A stretch of DNA of 8,026 nt, from positions 1-8,026 of the forward strand of contig RKSK01000062.1 in assembly GCA_007570915.1 (NCBI GenBank), read 5' to 3'. The DNA is from Cenarchaeum sp. GTDB taxonomy: Archaea; Thermoproteota; Nitrososphaeria; Nitrososphaerales; Nitrosopumilaceae. The notes beneath the pieces are model-generated. The model worked only from the letters and a program-made list of their open reading frames with translations. It did not search any database and was not told where the DNA came from. The translations under genes were made by a program, and so were the position numbers. Positions 1 through 5,727 of the stretch are shown one piece after another. Position 1 is the first letter of the stretch. Each line of letters begins with the position of its first letter.

Positions 1-965
1 CGCTCGCCGACGGGCTCGCGCGTGGCCACGCCGCCTGACGCGTCGGTCACGCTCACGCCGCTTATCGTTATGCGGTCAAGGTGCGGCGCCGGCGCGTCGG
101 CCTGCGTGACGGGCGTCACCGTGCGGACCTGCCTAAACCCGACCGTGTTGCCCACGGGGCCGGCGAGCTCGCCGCCGGGCCGGCCAAACCCGCCAAACTC
201 GACCGTGACGTCCACCGAGCCGCCAGAGCGCAGCGGCGAGGTGGTCACCACGATGGGGTTTAGGTCCGCGTTGGCGTCGTGCGCGCCGCTGACAGAGGCC
301 AGCGTGGCCCCGCGCTGCTCGACGGTAACGCCATAGTTTACGTCTGGCGCCGGGCGGTTTGCCGTGTCGGTAAACTCTACATAGACGCGTAGGGGGCTGC
401 CGGCGGCCGGCTCCTCGCCGAGGCCGACGTATATCCTGTGGCCGTCGCCGAGCGTCGACATTCGCATGGCGGAGAGGTCGGCGCCGGGCGCGCCTGGAGC
501 GGATGGCGCACCAGCGTTGGTTGCGGCCTCCATGAGGGCCGCCTCGGCGAGCGAGAGCTGCGCCATGACCCTCTCGATCGTCTGCGGGACGTCGGGGCTG
601 TTGCGCCGGATTTCCGATATTAGCGTCTCGTTGAGCGTCGTCTCTATGCTCTGGCGCAGCAGCGGCTGGCCCGCGGCGTCAAGGTCGCCCTCGACGAACT
701 CGAACTCGTTGAGGTACGCCTCGCGGACGAGCTCGCCGGCCTGCAGCGAGTTGCCGTCCATGTACTCGGCCCTCGCGACGTCCAGGAGCAGCCTGATGTT
801 GCCTATCCTCTCGGCAGATCCCTCAAACCTTTCGGAGAGCGTGGCCAGCGGCGCCGCTTGCGCGCTGGCTTCGGGGACGGCGGCGTGCTCCGCGGCACCA
901 GCCAGCGCGCCAATGGACAGGACAACCGCCATGAGAAGGGTTGGAATCGTGGCCCTGACCAGCAT
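1..965 (-). CDS. Exported protein, helical domain plus beta domain (partial, C-terminus beyond left edge)
   Basis: An open minus-strand frame runs from an ATG at 965-963 off the left edge, giving 321 complete codons. Residues 1-25 are a signal peptide: a basic start (MLVR), a hydrophobic core and small residues (AGAAE) near the likely cleavage site. Residues about 42-147 are helical and acidic, with a pattern AGELVREAYLNEFEFVEGDL (75-94) that resembles the extracytoplasmic helical segment found in FTR1-type iron permease relatives; this is a loose resemblance, not an assignment. An Ala/Gly/Pro linker (about 148-163) leads to a beta-rich part, with YVEFTDTANRPAPDVNYGV at 195-213. Similar Ig-like segments occur in thaumarchaeal surface proteins, some ending in PEFG-type sorting signals; the C-terminus needed to test that is outside the window. 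A TATA-like element lies about 30 bases upstream. Being an exported protein is well supported; substrate and role are unknown. Confidence 0.85.
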   Translation of the reverse strand, partial: MLVRATIPTLLMAVVLSIGALAGAAEHAAVPEASAQAAPLATLSERFEGSAERIGNIRLLLDVARAEYMDGNSLQAGELVREAYLNEFEFVEGDLDAAGQPLLRQSIETTLNETLISEIRRNSPDVPQTIERVMAQLSLAEAALMEAATNAGAPSAPGAPGADLSAMRMSTLGDGHRIYVGLGEEPAAGSPLRVYVEFTDTANRPAPDVNYGVTVEQRGATLASVSGAHDANADLNPIVVTTSPLRSGGSVDVTVEFGGFGRPGGELAGPVGNTVGFRQVRTVTPVTQADAPAPHLDRITISGVSVTDASGGVATREPVGE

Positions 966-991
966 CAACGCCGCGGGGGGCGGATCTGCGT

Positions 992-1000
992 GGATAAAAA
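992..1000 (-). promoter_or_regulatory. TATA-like element for the exported-protein gene
   Basis: The minus strand reads TTTTTATCC here, centred about 32 bases before the ATG at 965. It is the only A/T-rich run between that start and 1160. The spacing fits a leaderless archaeal promoter with transcription starting at or next to the ATG. Read on the plus strand (GGATAAAAAC) it could also fire rightwards, but no convincing gene follows there. Confidence 0.6.
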
Positions 1001-1160
1001 CCCATGCGCCTTCTGGCGGCCGCCAAACGGAGCATGACCGCAGGCCAAAAGGCACAGCAGGCACGCGCAACCAAGACGTGCCGCCAGAGGAGCGCTTGCA
1101 AAGTGGGCAGCGCCCGGGCCCCCCGCTTGAGCGCCTGCCCGCCCCACGCCCGCCTAACCC
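1001..1160. other. Divergent intergenic region, no confident gene
   Basis: This stretch separates the leftward exported-protein gene from the rightward pair starting at 1196. It is G+C-rich. A 45-codon plus-strand frame starts with ATG at 1034 and ends at TAA 1169-1171. It has a Lys/Gln/Ala-rich beginning and a Cys/Arg/Pro-rich end with no recognisable domain, and it runs into the next promoter, so I do not call it a gene. No tRNA or clear terminator is seen. Confidence 0.5.
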
Positions 1161-1178
1161 ATATAGGTTAATATATTA
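1161..1178 (+). promoter_or_regulatory. TATA element for the 36-codon ORF and membrane protein
   Basis: The sequence ATATAGGTTAATATATTA is the most A/T-rich run in this part of the window. It contains a perfect 10-base palindrome, TAATATATTA, at 1169-1178. The ATG at 1196 lies 18-35 bases downstream. A TATA box around 1165-1173 would place the transcript start at or near that ATG. Confidence 0.65.
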
Positions 1179-1195
1179 CAGTCCCGGCTCCCGGG

Positions 1196-1306
1196 ATGAT
1201 GACCGAGGAACCCAAGCGGGTCAAGCTCAAGTCTAGCGGGATCAAGCTGGGCGATCTGTACAGGACATTTGACGACGAAAAGCCCAAGGACAAAAAGGAG
1301 TCTTGA
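1196..1306 (+). CDS. Small charged protein of unknown function (36 residues)
   Basis: This short frame begins ATGATG (1196 or 1199) and ends TGA at 1304-1306, giving 36 residues that start MMTEEPKRVKLKSSGIKLG. It is dominated by Lys, Glu and Asp, has no hydrophobic segment, and ends in a lysine-rich tail (KPKDKKES). I do not recognise a family. Reasons to take it seriously: it is the first ORF after a strong TATA element at leaderless spacing, and its stop codon overlaps the TTG start of the membrane-protein gene (TTGA), an arrangement typical of translational coupling. It may be a regulatory leader peptide or a small partner of the membrane protein. Alternatively it could be a chance frame, with the transcript serving only the downstream gene. 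Confidence 0.5.
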   Translation: MMTEEPKRVKLKSSGIKLGDLYRTFDDEKPKDKKES

Positions 1307-1909
1307 CGGACGACCATGAAAGACGGCACGAGCTGATCGACAGCGTGATGGGTCGCAGCATAGAGACGTACCGCTCTGCCAAGGCAGACATAGAGGGAAA
1401 GGCGAAGACCGCCCTCACCGCCGGCGCCATCGTGCTGGGGATCGTGATGGGCGGGCTTGGAACCGTCACAGGGCTCTCAGGGGGCATTGCTCTGGCCAAC
1501 TGGCCGTTTCTCGGGGAGCCTGCCCCCGTACGCCGCCTTTCTCATAGCCGCATGCTTTATCGCCAGCCTGGTGGCCATCTTCCTGTCAGTGGTCCTGGCC
1601 GTTAGCGCGCTCAAGGTGGTTCGTATAAGGGGGTTTGGCAACGCGGCCACGTTCGTGAGAGGCAGGGATGGCGGGATCGACATGAGGGTCGTGGTCGACT
1701 GGCTGTCGGCCACGGCAGACGAGGTGTACGAAAAGGTGTATGACGCGTGTGCCGTGGAGCTAAAGAGCCTGGAGGAGCAGTGCGACCGCATGGGGAGGCG
1801 CACCAGGCAGAGCCAGTGGAGCCTGGTCGTCGGGCTCGCCCTGAGCCTCGTGTGGGCCGGCGCGGTGATCGGCCTGGGCGTCGCCTCGCAGTCCGCCGCG
1901 GCGCCCTGA
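1303..1909 (+). CDS. Three-helix membrane protein, reading frame broken near 1523-1527
   Basis: Two overlapping plus-strand frames together make one plausible protein. The first starts at TTG 1303 (alternatives GTG 1345, ATG 1348) and is sensible to residue 75. The second, in the next frame, is sensible from Y at 1529 to TGA 1907-1909. Dropping one C from the CCCCC run at 1523-1527 joins them into 201 residues. The composite has a hydrophilic amphipathic N-terminus (1-35), a hydrophobic helix preceded by EGKAKTAL (36-58), a second (76-106), a charged cytosolic segment with heptad-like spacing (about 125-170), and a third helix (173-194). This topology resembles SLATT-type and Pycsar-type membrane effectors, but no diagnostic motif is visible, so function is open. 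Past the break, the first frame runs to a stop at 1605 with a non-hydrophobic Arg-rich tail. The break may be a sequencing error, a true mutation or programmed frameshifting. Confidence 0.65.
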
Positions 1910-1935
1910 CGGCCCGCGCGCGTCCCCCAGGCTAG

Positions 1936-1945
1936 GTATTAATAC
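1936..1945 (+). promoter_or_regulatory. TATA element for the zinc-ribbon gene at 1972
   Basis: GTATTAATAC is a perfect 10-base palindrome centred 31 bases before the ATG at 1972, in otherwise G+C-only DNA. Between it and the start codon lies an almost purely alternating C/G tract (1950-1970). There is no Shine-Dalgarno sequence, so a leaderless transcript is likely. Confidence 0.7.
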
Positions 1946-1971
1946 GGCCCCGCGCGCGCCGCGCGCGCGCA

Positions 1972-2505
1972 ATGTCCTACGGCGAGGTCGACACGCTCAA
2001 CATGCTCTTTGAAAAGCTCGACGGGCTCCTCAACGAGTCGCAGGGCTACTACGAGTCCTTTCTCGACGCCAACACGCTCTACAAGGCCGGCAAGATGGAC
2101 GAGCGCGAGTTTTTCGGCAAGATGGGCGACTATCTCGTGGCGTGCTCTGCCCTCGAGTTCCTCTCGATAAAGGCAATGTTTGAGCTCAAAAAGGCGCTAG
2201 ACCGCGGCGGGCAGGGCGGGGCGCCGGGCGCCGCGCAGCCCGGCATGCCGCCGGGCATGCCCGGCATGCCCCCCGGCATGCCGCCGGGCATGGCCGGCAT
2301 GGCGATGAGGCCGGGGACGGCGGCAAACCCCGTCGGCGCGCCGCCGAGCGTCGTCTCGGCCGGCGAGTCGTTTGCCGCGCCGGGCACGCTGCCGTCGCCA
2401 GACCCCGCGCTGGCGGGGCGGCAGGACAGGTGCGCGTCGTGCGGCAGGGAGACGCGCAGCGGCGCAAAGTTTTGCACGGGCTGCGGCGCGAGCCTCTCGC
2501 CCTAG
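1972..2505 (+). CDS. Zinc-ribbon protein with helical N-domain and Pro-Gly-Met linker (177 residues)
   Basis: Residues 1-77 form a soluble, predicted helical domain starting MSYGEVDTLNMLFEKLDGLL, rich in aromatic and acidic residues. Residues about 78-150 are a low-complexity linker; its middle (90-110) is built of PGM and PPGM units. The C-terminus carries one zinc ribbon: C154-x2-C157 and C168-x2-C171, in the RCASCGRE / KFCTGCGA style of small archaeal zinc-ribbon domains that bind one zinc ion. No signal peptide or membrane segment is present. Proteins with this helical-linker-ribbon layout are common in archaea, mostly without known function; a role in protein-protein or nucleic-acid contact is only an inference. 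The gene has its own TATA element and converges on the minus-strand zinc-ribbon gene, overlapping it by 4 bases. Start choice is supported by the promoter spacing. Confidence 0.88.
   Translation: MSYGEVDTLNMLFEKLDGLLNESQGYYESFLDANTLYKAGKMDEREFFGKMGDYLVACSALEFLSIKAMFELKKALDRGGQGGAPGAAQPGMPPGMPGMPPGMPPGMAGMAMRPGTAANPVGAPPSVVSAGESFAAPGTLPSPDPALAGRQDRCASCGRETRSGAKFCTGCGASLSP
2236..2301 (+). repeat. Degenerate GGCATGCC-type tandem repeat encoding the Pro-Gly-Met linker
   Basis: Short imperfect units of 9-12 bases built on CCGGGCATG / CCCGGCATG recur about seven times. They encode alternating PGM and PPGM. The units contain the palindrome GCATGC, so the region is both a tandem repeat and rich in small inverted repeats. 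Length variation between strains would be expected. Confidence 0.7.
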
Positions 2506-2843
2506 GCGGCCGTGCCGCACTCGGCGCAAAATTTCGCGCCCTGTGACACCTTTGATCCGCACTCGGCGCAAAACCGCGCCGCCGCGGGGTCGCCGTACAT
2601 CGACGACGCGCGGACCGCGCCGGACGGCGTGTACCTGTCGTCGTCGACGATCCTTGCGGGCTCAAAGTCCTTCTCGTCGACGAACGTGTCGATGCGCGGC
2701 ACTGTCCCGCCGCCGGCGGGATCCGGCACCATGTCGGCCAGCCAGAACGCAAAGCGCTTGAGCGTGAGCTCTGGAGTCGAGAAGGCCAGCGTGTGGGCCG
2801 ACATGTAGTCGTCGGCCGCGCGGCCCCCGTCAAAGACCCTCAT
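2502..2843 (-). CDS. Small C-terminal zinc-ribbon protein (113 residues)
   Basis: The protein starts MRVFDGGRAADDYMSAHTL and has no signal peptide or membrane segment. Residues about 10-75 are a mixed, acidic segment (for example RIDTFVDEKDFEPARIVDD at 50-68) that I do not recognise. Residues 91-113 are a compact zinc ribbon, C92-x2-C95 and C106-x2-C109, in the form FCAECGSKVSQGAKFCAECG. The ribbon is of the same type as the one ending the convergent gene at 1972, but the N-terminal parts differ, so these are not simple duplicates. A TATA-like element sits about 28 bases upstream. Its stop overlaps the stop of the opposite gene. It is probably a single-gene transcript, and its molecular role is unknown. 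Confidence 0.87.
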   Translation of the reverse strand: MRVFDGGRAADDYMSAHTLAFSTPELTLKRFAFWLADMVPDPAGGGTVPRIDTFVDEKDFEPARIVDDDRYTPSGAVRASSMYGDPAAARFCAECGSKVSQGAKFCAECGTAA

Positions 2844-2866
2844 GCGCGAGCGCGCCGGGGCGTCGG

Positions 2867-2874
2867 CTAATAAC
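2867..2874 (-). promoter_or_regulatory. TATA element for the 113-residue zinc-ribbon gene
   Basis: The minus strand reads GTTATTAG, centred about 27 bases before the ATG at 2843, with only G/C-dominated sequence between. This is consistent with a leaderless promoter. Confidence 0.65.
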
Positions 2875-2901
2875 GGTTTCTAGCCCACCCGCCCGGCGGG
2901 C

Positions 2902-2988
2902 CTACTTCCACGGGAGCAGGTGGAACGCCCCATAGTACGTGATGGCCGCCGCGGCGATCATCGCGACCCACCAGCCAAACCCCTTCAT
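2902..2988 (-). CDS. Single-helix membrane micro-protein (28 residues)
   Basis: This frame starts at ATG 2988-2986 and stops at TAG 2904-2902. It begins MKGFGWWVAMIAAAAITYY and ends HLLPWK. One hydrophobic stretch of about 20 residues is flanked by a lysine at residue 2 and a His/Lys C-terminus, so it reads as a one-pass membrane peptide. Support for a real gene: a TATA-like element lies about 30 bases upstream at the same spacing as the neighbours, and the frame fits between the end of tfe and the promoter of the zinc-ribbon gene without overlap. Codons end mostly in G or C, like the neighbours. I do not recognise a family; small subunits of membrane complexes and membrane-bound regulators look like this. 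It is short enough to be missed by routine gene calling. Confidence 0.62.
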   Translation of the reverse strand: MKGFGWWVAMIAAAAITYYGAFHLLPWK

Positions 2989-3014
2989 CGCGCGCGCCCC
3001 GCCCGGCGGAGGCG

Positions 3015-3021
3015 TAATAAA
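3015..3021 (-). promoter_or_regulatory. TATA element for the 28-residue membrane peptide
   Basis: The minus strand reads TTTATTAC around here, centred about 30 bases before the ATG at 2988. It lies between the stop of tfe (3040) and the small gene and is the only A/T-rich run in the gap. Confidence 0.62.
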
Positions 3022-3039
3022 CCTAGGGGCGCCGGCGCG

Positions 3040-3555
3040 CTAGAACGTCTGCTGCATGTCGCCCTTTATCGCCTCTATCTTGGAGGAGAGGGCGCCCTTG
3101 ACGGGCCCGTTGTCCTGCGCCTCGAGTATCTGCGAGCACGAGGGGCACTTGAACATGGCCTCGAGCGCGTCCTCAAAGGTCACCCTGCGGCAGTCCTCGT
3201 TGCCGCAGTGGTAAAACTCGGAGCCCTCCTCGTACGAGAGGCGGCGCTCGAGGCGGTCGACTATCTTTTTCTTTTGGTTCTCGATAAACCCCTCGACCTC
3301 CTCGCGGCGCGAGCGCCAGCGGTAGACAAACCAGCCCTTCTTCTCGTCCTTGACGCGCACGCCGCTGATCAGCGACTTGCCAAACAGGTCGTAGAGTATC
3401 TTGCGGACGAGGTTTATCCGCAGGCCAGTCGAGCTCGCGATCTCCTCGTCCGTGGCGTCGATCGACTTTAGGAGGGACCGCGCGACCTTGTGGTACTCGT
3501 CGCCGCCTATCATCGTGGCGATCTTTATGAAGGGGTCCTCGTACACCGTGGCCAT
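3040..3555 (-). CDS. tfe: Archaeal transcription initiation factor TFE, alpha subunit
   Basis: TFE-alpha is the archaeal counterpart of the eukaryotic TFIIE large subunit. It joins the RNA polymerase-TBP-TFB complex and helps open promoter DNA. The 171-residue length is typical. Residues about 8-85 form the extended winged-helix domain (EYHKVARSLLKSIDATDEEI at 20-39, then a recognition-helix region with LRINLVRKILYDL and the wing ending WFVYRWR). A charged coiled linker follows (85-110). The zinc ribbon uses C117, C122, C137 and C140 (HCGNEDC, then CPSC), so all four ligands are present. The tail after residue 145 is short. It is minus strand, downstream of the TPR genes but with its own TATA element, which overlaps the stop codon of the preceding TPR gene. 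The assignment is close to certain from the domain order and motifs. Confidence 0.95.
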   Translation of the reverse strand: MATVYEDPFIKIATMIGGDEYHKVARSLLKSIDATDEEIASSTGLRINLVRKILYDLFGKSLISGVRVKDEKKGWFVYRWRSRREEVEGFIENQKKKIVDRLERRLSYEEGSEFYHCGNEDCRRVTFEDALEAMFKCPSCSQILEAQDNGPVKGALSSKIEAIKGDMQQTF

Positions 3556-3584
3556 CCGCGCGCGGCCGCGCGCGCCGGGGCGGC

Positions 3585-3592
3585 GTATTAAT
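3585..3592 (-). promoter_or_regulatory. TATA element of tfe, overlapping the stop of the upstream TPR gene
   Basis: The minus strand reads ATTAATAC, centred about 33 bases before the tfe ATG at 3555. The TAA stop of the TPR gene (3590-3588) is part of this same A/T run, so one sequence ends one gene and starts transcription of the next. Confidence 0.65.
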
Positions 3593-5675
3593 CCCTTTCG
3601 CGCGGCTTGGCCCGCAGGCGCGCCATGTCGGCCTCGGAGGCCCCGGCTTCGCGGCGCGCCGCGGCGGCCTCGGCCCCCCGCCCGAGCGCCTCGAGCGCGG
3701 CGGCGCGGCCGCGGTGCACCTTGGCGGCGTCCCCGGGGATGTCGCCCGGGGCTGCCCCCTCGTACGCCTCTAGCGCCTCGGCGTGGCGGCCCAGGGCCAT
3801 GAGCGAGTCGCCGCGCGCGCCGTGCGTGTCGTGGCCCGGCTCGAGGCGCTCGGCCAGGTCGTACGCCTCGAGCGCCTCGGCGTGGCGGCCCAGGTCGGCG
3901 AGCTCGTCGCCGCGCGCGGCCTGCGCGTACGGCGAGTCCGGCTCGAGGCGCGCGAGGCGGTCGTGGACCTCGAGGGCCTCGGCGTGGCGGCCCATGTGGT
4001 GGTACAGGCCGGCCAGCGACCAGAGCGCCTCGTGCTCGGCGTCCCCCTCGCCCCCGACGTCGAGCTCGGCGGCGCGCGCAAACGCCTCGGCGGCCTCGTC
4101 CAGGCGCCCCAGCGTCCTGAGCGCGTCGCCGAGCGAGTGGTGCGCCTCATAGTCGCCGGGGTCGAGCTCGGCGGCGCGCGCAAACGCCTCGGCGGCCTCC
4201 TCGGTCCGCGGCAGCTCGCCGGGGGCGGGCGGCGGGCCGCCCCTGGCGCGGGCGTCAGAGTGCTCAAGCACGCGCTTTCGGCCCAGGAGGGAGAGGACGT
4301 CTCCGCGCTCGCGGTGCGCCTCGGCGCTGTTCGGCTCCAGCTCGATCGAGCGGTCCAGCGCGGCCAGGGCATCCCCGTGGCGGCCCAGCCTCTTGAGCGC
4401 CCCGGCGCGGCCGACGTGGGCGGCGGCGAGGCCGCCGTCCAGGCGCGCGGCCTCGTCGTACGCGCCGAGCGCCTCCTCGTGGCGGCCAAGGCCCAGGAGC
4501 GCCACGGCGCGGCCGACGTGGGCGGCCACGGAGCGCGGATCCAGGCGCGCGGCCTCCCCGTACGCGCCTAGCGCCTCCCCGTCGCGCCCCTTGAGGTGCA
4601 GCGACAGGCCGTGCGCAAGGCGCGAGGCGACGGAGCCGGGATCGATCCCTATGGCGCGCTCGGCCGCGGCGATGGCCTCCTCGTGGCGGCCCATGCCGGC
4701 CAGCGCCAGGGCGCGCCCGCGGTGCGCGTCGGCGCTCTCCGGCTCCAGCGCGGCGGCGCGGTCGTGCGCGGCGAGGGCGTCCCCGTGGCGCCCCAGGCGC
4801 CCCAGCGCGTCCCCGCGCAGGACGTGCACGATCGGAACGCCGGGTACAAGCCCGGAGGCGCGCTCAAGCGCCCCGGCGGCCTCGGAGTGGCGGCCCAGCC
4901 TCGTGAGCGCCAGGCCCCGGCACGCGTGCGCGCTGGCAAGGCCCGGGTCTATCCGGACGGCCTCGCCGTACGCGCCGAGCGCCTCCTCGTGGCGGCCCAG
5001 GCTCGCGAGCGCGTCTCCCATGAGCGCGTGCGCGCCGGCAAGGCCCGGGTCCATCCGGACGGCCTCGCCGTACGCGCCGAGGGCCTCCTCGTGGCGGCCC
5101 ATGCCCGCGAGCGCGACCCCGCGGCCATGGTGCGCGTAGGCGTACCCCGGGTCGATCTCGGCGGCGCGGCCGTGCGCGGCGAGGGCGTCCTCGTGGCGGC
5201 CCATCCACGACAGGACCTCGCCGCGCGCGCTGTGCGCCCCGTGGCTCTGCGGCTCTAGCTCCACTGCGCGGTCAAGCTCGGAGAGCGCCTCCTCGTGCCT
5301 CCCGCCCTCCATGTGCAAGAGGGCGCGCCCATAGTGGGCGAGGGCGTCGGCGCGGCGCGGCAGCTCGTCCACCTGCGCCGTGCTGGCGCCCTGCGCGCGG
5401 GCGGCTCCGCGCGGGCCGCCCCCCAGCGCAGCGTCCATGCGCGGCCCGCGGCCCGCCGGGGCCGCGAAAGCCCCGCCGCCGCGGCCCTTCCCCAGGATGC
5501 CGCGCGCGCGGGCGCCGCCGGCGCCGCCCGGGGCAAGCTCGGCGGCGCGCGCGAGGACCTTCTCGGCCTCTGCCCGCAGGCCCCTGCCCGCCAGCGCCTC
5601 GCCGCGGCGAAAGAGCGCCTCTGACTCCTCGGCTGGGCTGCGCGCGGCAAACCCCCTCCTTTTGCGGCGCGCCAT
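3588..5675 (-). CDS. Large tetratricopeptide-repeat (TPR) protein, paralog 1 (695 residues)
   Basis: This is a soluble repeat protein with no signal peptide or membrane segment, starting MARRKRRGFAARSPAEE. A basic head and one TPR-like unit (residues 1-50) are followed by a Gly/Ala/Arg-rich linker (51-107), then about 15 TPR units to the C-terminus. Each unit carries the signature GRHEEALxAYxxA with the helix-B position DPGxAxAHxxRG, on a 34-residue period. A 24-residue Pro/Gly-rich insert breaks the array at 467-490 (DNA 4206-4277). TPR arrays form superhelices that bind partner proteins or peptides, so a scaffold or adaptor role is likely, partner unknown. Residues about 110-346 align without gaps with residues 244-480 of the next gene. 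Several units are near-identical in DNA, a sign of recent unit duplication. A TATA element lies 26 bases upstream of the ATG. The TPR assignment is firm; the biological role is not. Confidence 0.93.
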   Translation of the reverse strand: MARRKRRGFAARSPAEESEALFRRGEALAGRGLRAEAEKVLARAAELAPGGAGGARARGILGKGRGGGAFAAPAGRGPRMDAALGGGPRGAARAQGASTAQVDELPRRADALAHYGRALLHMEGGRHEEALSELDRAVELEPQSHGAHSARGEVLSWMGRHEDALAAHGRAAEIDPGYAYAHHGRGVALAGMGRHEEALGAYGEAVRMDPGLAGAHALMGDALASLGRHEEALGAYGEAVRIDPGLASAHACRGLALTRLGRHSEAAGALERASGLVPGVPIVHVLRGDALGRLGRHGDALAAHDRAAALEPESADAHRGRALALAGMGRHEEAIAAAERAIGIDPGSVASRLAHGLSLHLKGRDGEALGAYGEAARLDPRSVAAHVGRAVALLGLGRHEEALGAYDEAARLDGGLAAAHVGRAGALKRLGRHGDALAALDRSIELEPNSAEAHRERGDVLSLLGRKRVLEHSDARARGGPPPAPGELPRTEEAAEAFARAAELDPGDYEAHHSLGDALRTLGRLDEAAEAFARAAELDVGGEGDAEHEALWSLAGLYHHMGRHAEALEVHDRLARLEPDSPYAQAARGDELADLGRHAEALEAYDLAERLEPGHDTHGARGDSLMALGRHAEALEAYEGAAPGDIPGDAAKVHRGRAAALEALGRGAEAAAARREAGASEADMARLRAKPRERD
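4059..4199 (-). repeat. Exact 39-base direct repeat one TPR unit apart
   Basis: The same 39 bases occur at 4059-4097 and 4161-4199, exactly 102 bases (34 codons) apart. They encode EAAEAFARAAELD twice. Exact identity including third positions, in a family whose units otherwise differ, points to a recent unit duplication or gene conversion. Confidence 0.85.
4206..4277 (-). other. Pro/Gly-rich 24-codon insert inside the TPR array
   Basis: Between the GR that opens one TPR turn and the TEEAAEAFA that should directly follow, 24 extra residues appear (467-490 of paralog 1): KRVLEHSDARARGG followed by PPPAPGELPR. The frame is kept. The segment has no TPR character and probably forms an exposed loop or hinge dividing the superhelix in two. 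It has no counterpart in paralog 2. Confidence 0.7.
4935..5115 (-). repeat. Near-identical 79-base direct repeat, 102-base period
   Basis: 4935-5013 and 5037-5115 match with about 4 differences in 79 bases and are exactly 102 bases apart. They encode consecutive TPR units containing GRHEEALGAYGEAVR(I/M)DPG. They form the second block of recently duplicated units in paralog 1. Confidence 0.82.
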
Positions 5676-5698
5676 CGGCGCGGGTCCGCCGCGCGCGC

Positions 5699-5707
5699 GG
5701 ATATAAC
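5699..5707 (-). promoter_or_regulatory. TATA element of TPR paralog 1
   Basis: The minus strand reads GTTATATCC, centred about 28 bases before the ATG at 5675. The core GTTATAT is identical to the element of paralog 2 and at the same distance, so promoter and gene were probably duplicated together. Confidence 0.72.
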
Positions 5708-5727
5708 ACGATCGCCGGGAGGGCCGC

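Noticed and set aside
1034..1171. 45-codon plus-strand ORF (MTAGQKAQQARATKTC...)
   Set aside because: No recognisable domain, a Cys/Arg/Pro-rich end and overlap with the TATA element of the next gene; only the loose spacing to the A/T run at 992-1000 supports it.
1196..1202. ATGATGA resembling a box C of C/D RNA
   Set aside because: It is the double start codon of the small ORF, and no suitable CTGA box D lies at normal distance.
466..1236. 256-codon plus-strand frame opposite the exported-protein gene
   Set aside because: It runs antisense to a gene with a clear signal peptide and promoter, and its own product is Ser/Ala-rich without domain features.
2920..3471. 183-codon plus-strand frame opposite tfe
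   Set aside because: It lies antisense to a confidently identified TFE gene, with a Leu/Ala/Arg-rich shadow composition.
4059..5115. Regularly spaced repeats resembling a CRISPR or satellite array
   Set aside because: The period is exactly 34 codons, the units stay in frame and they encode TPR motifs; there are no constant repeats with unique spacers.
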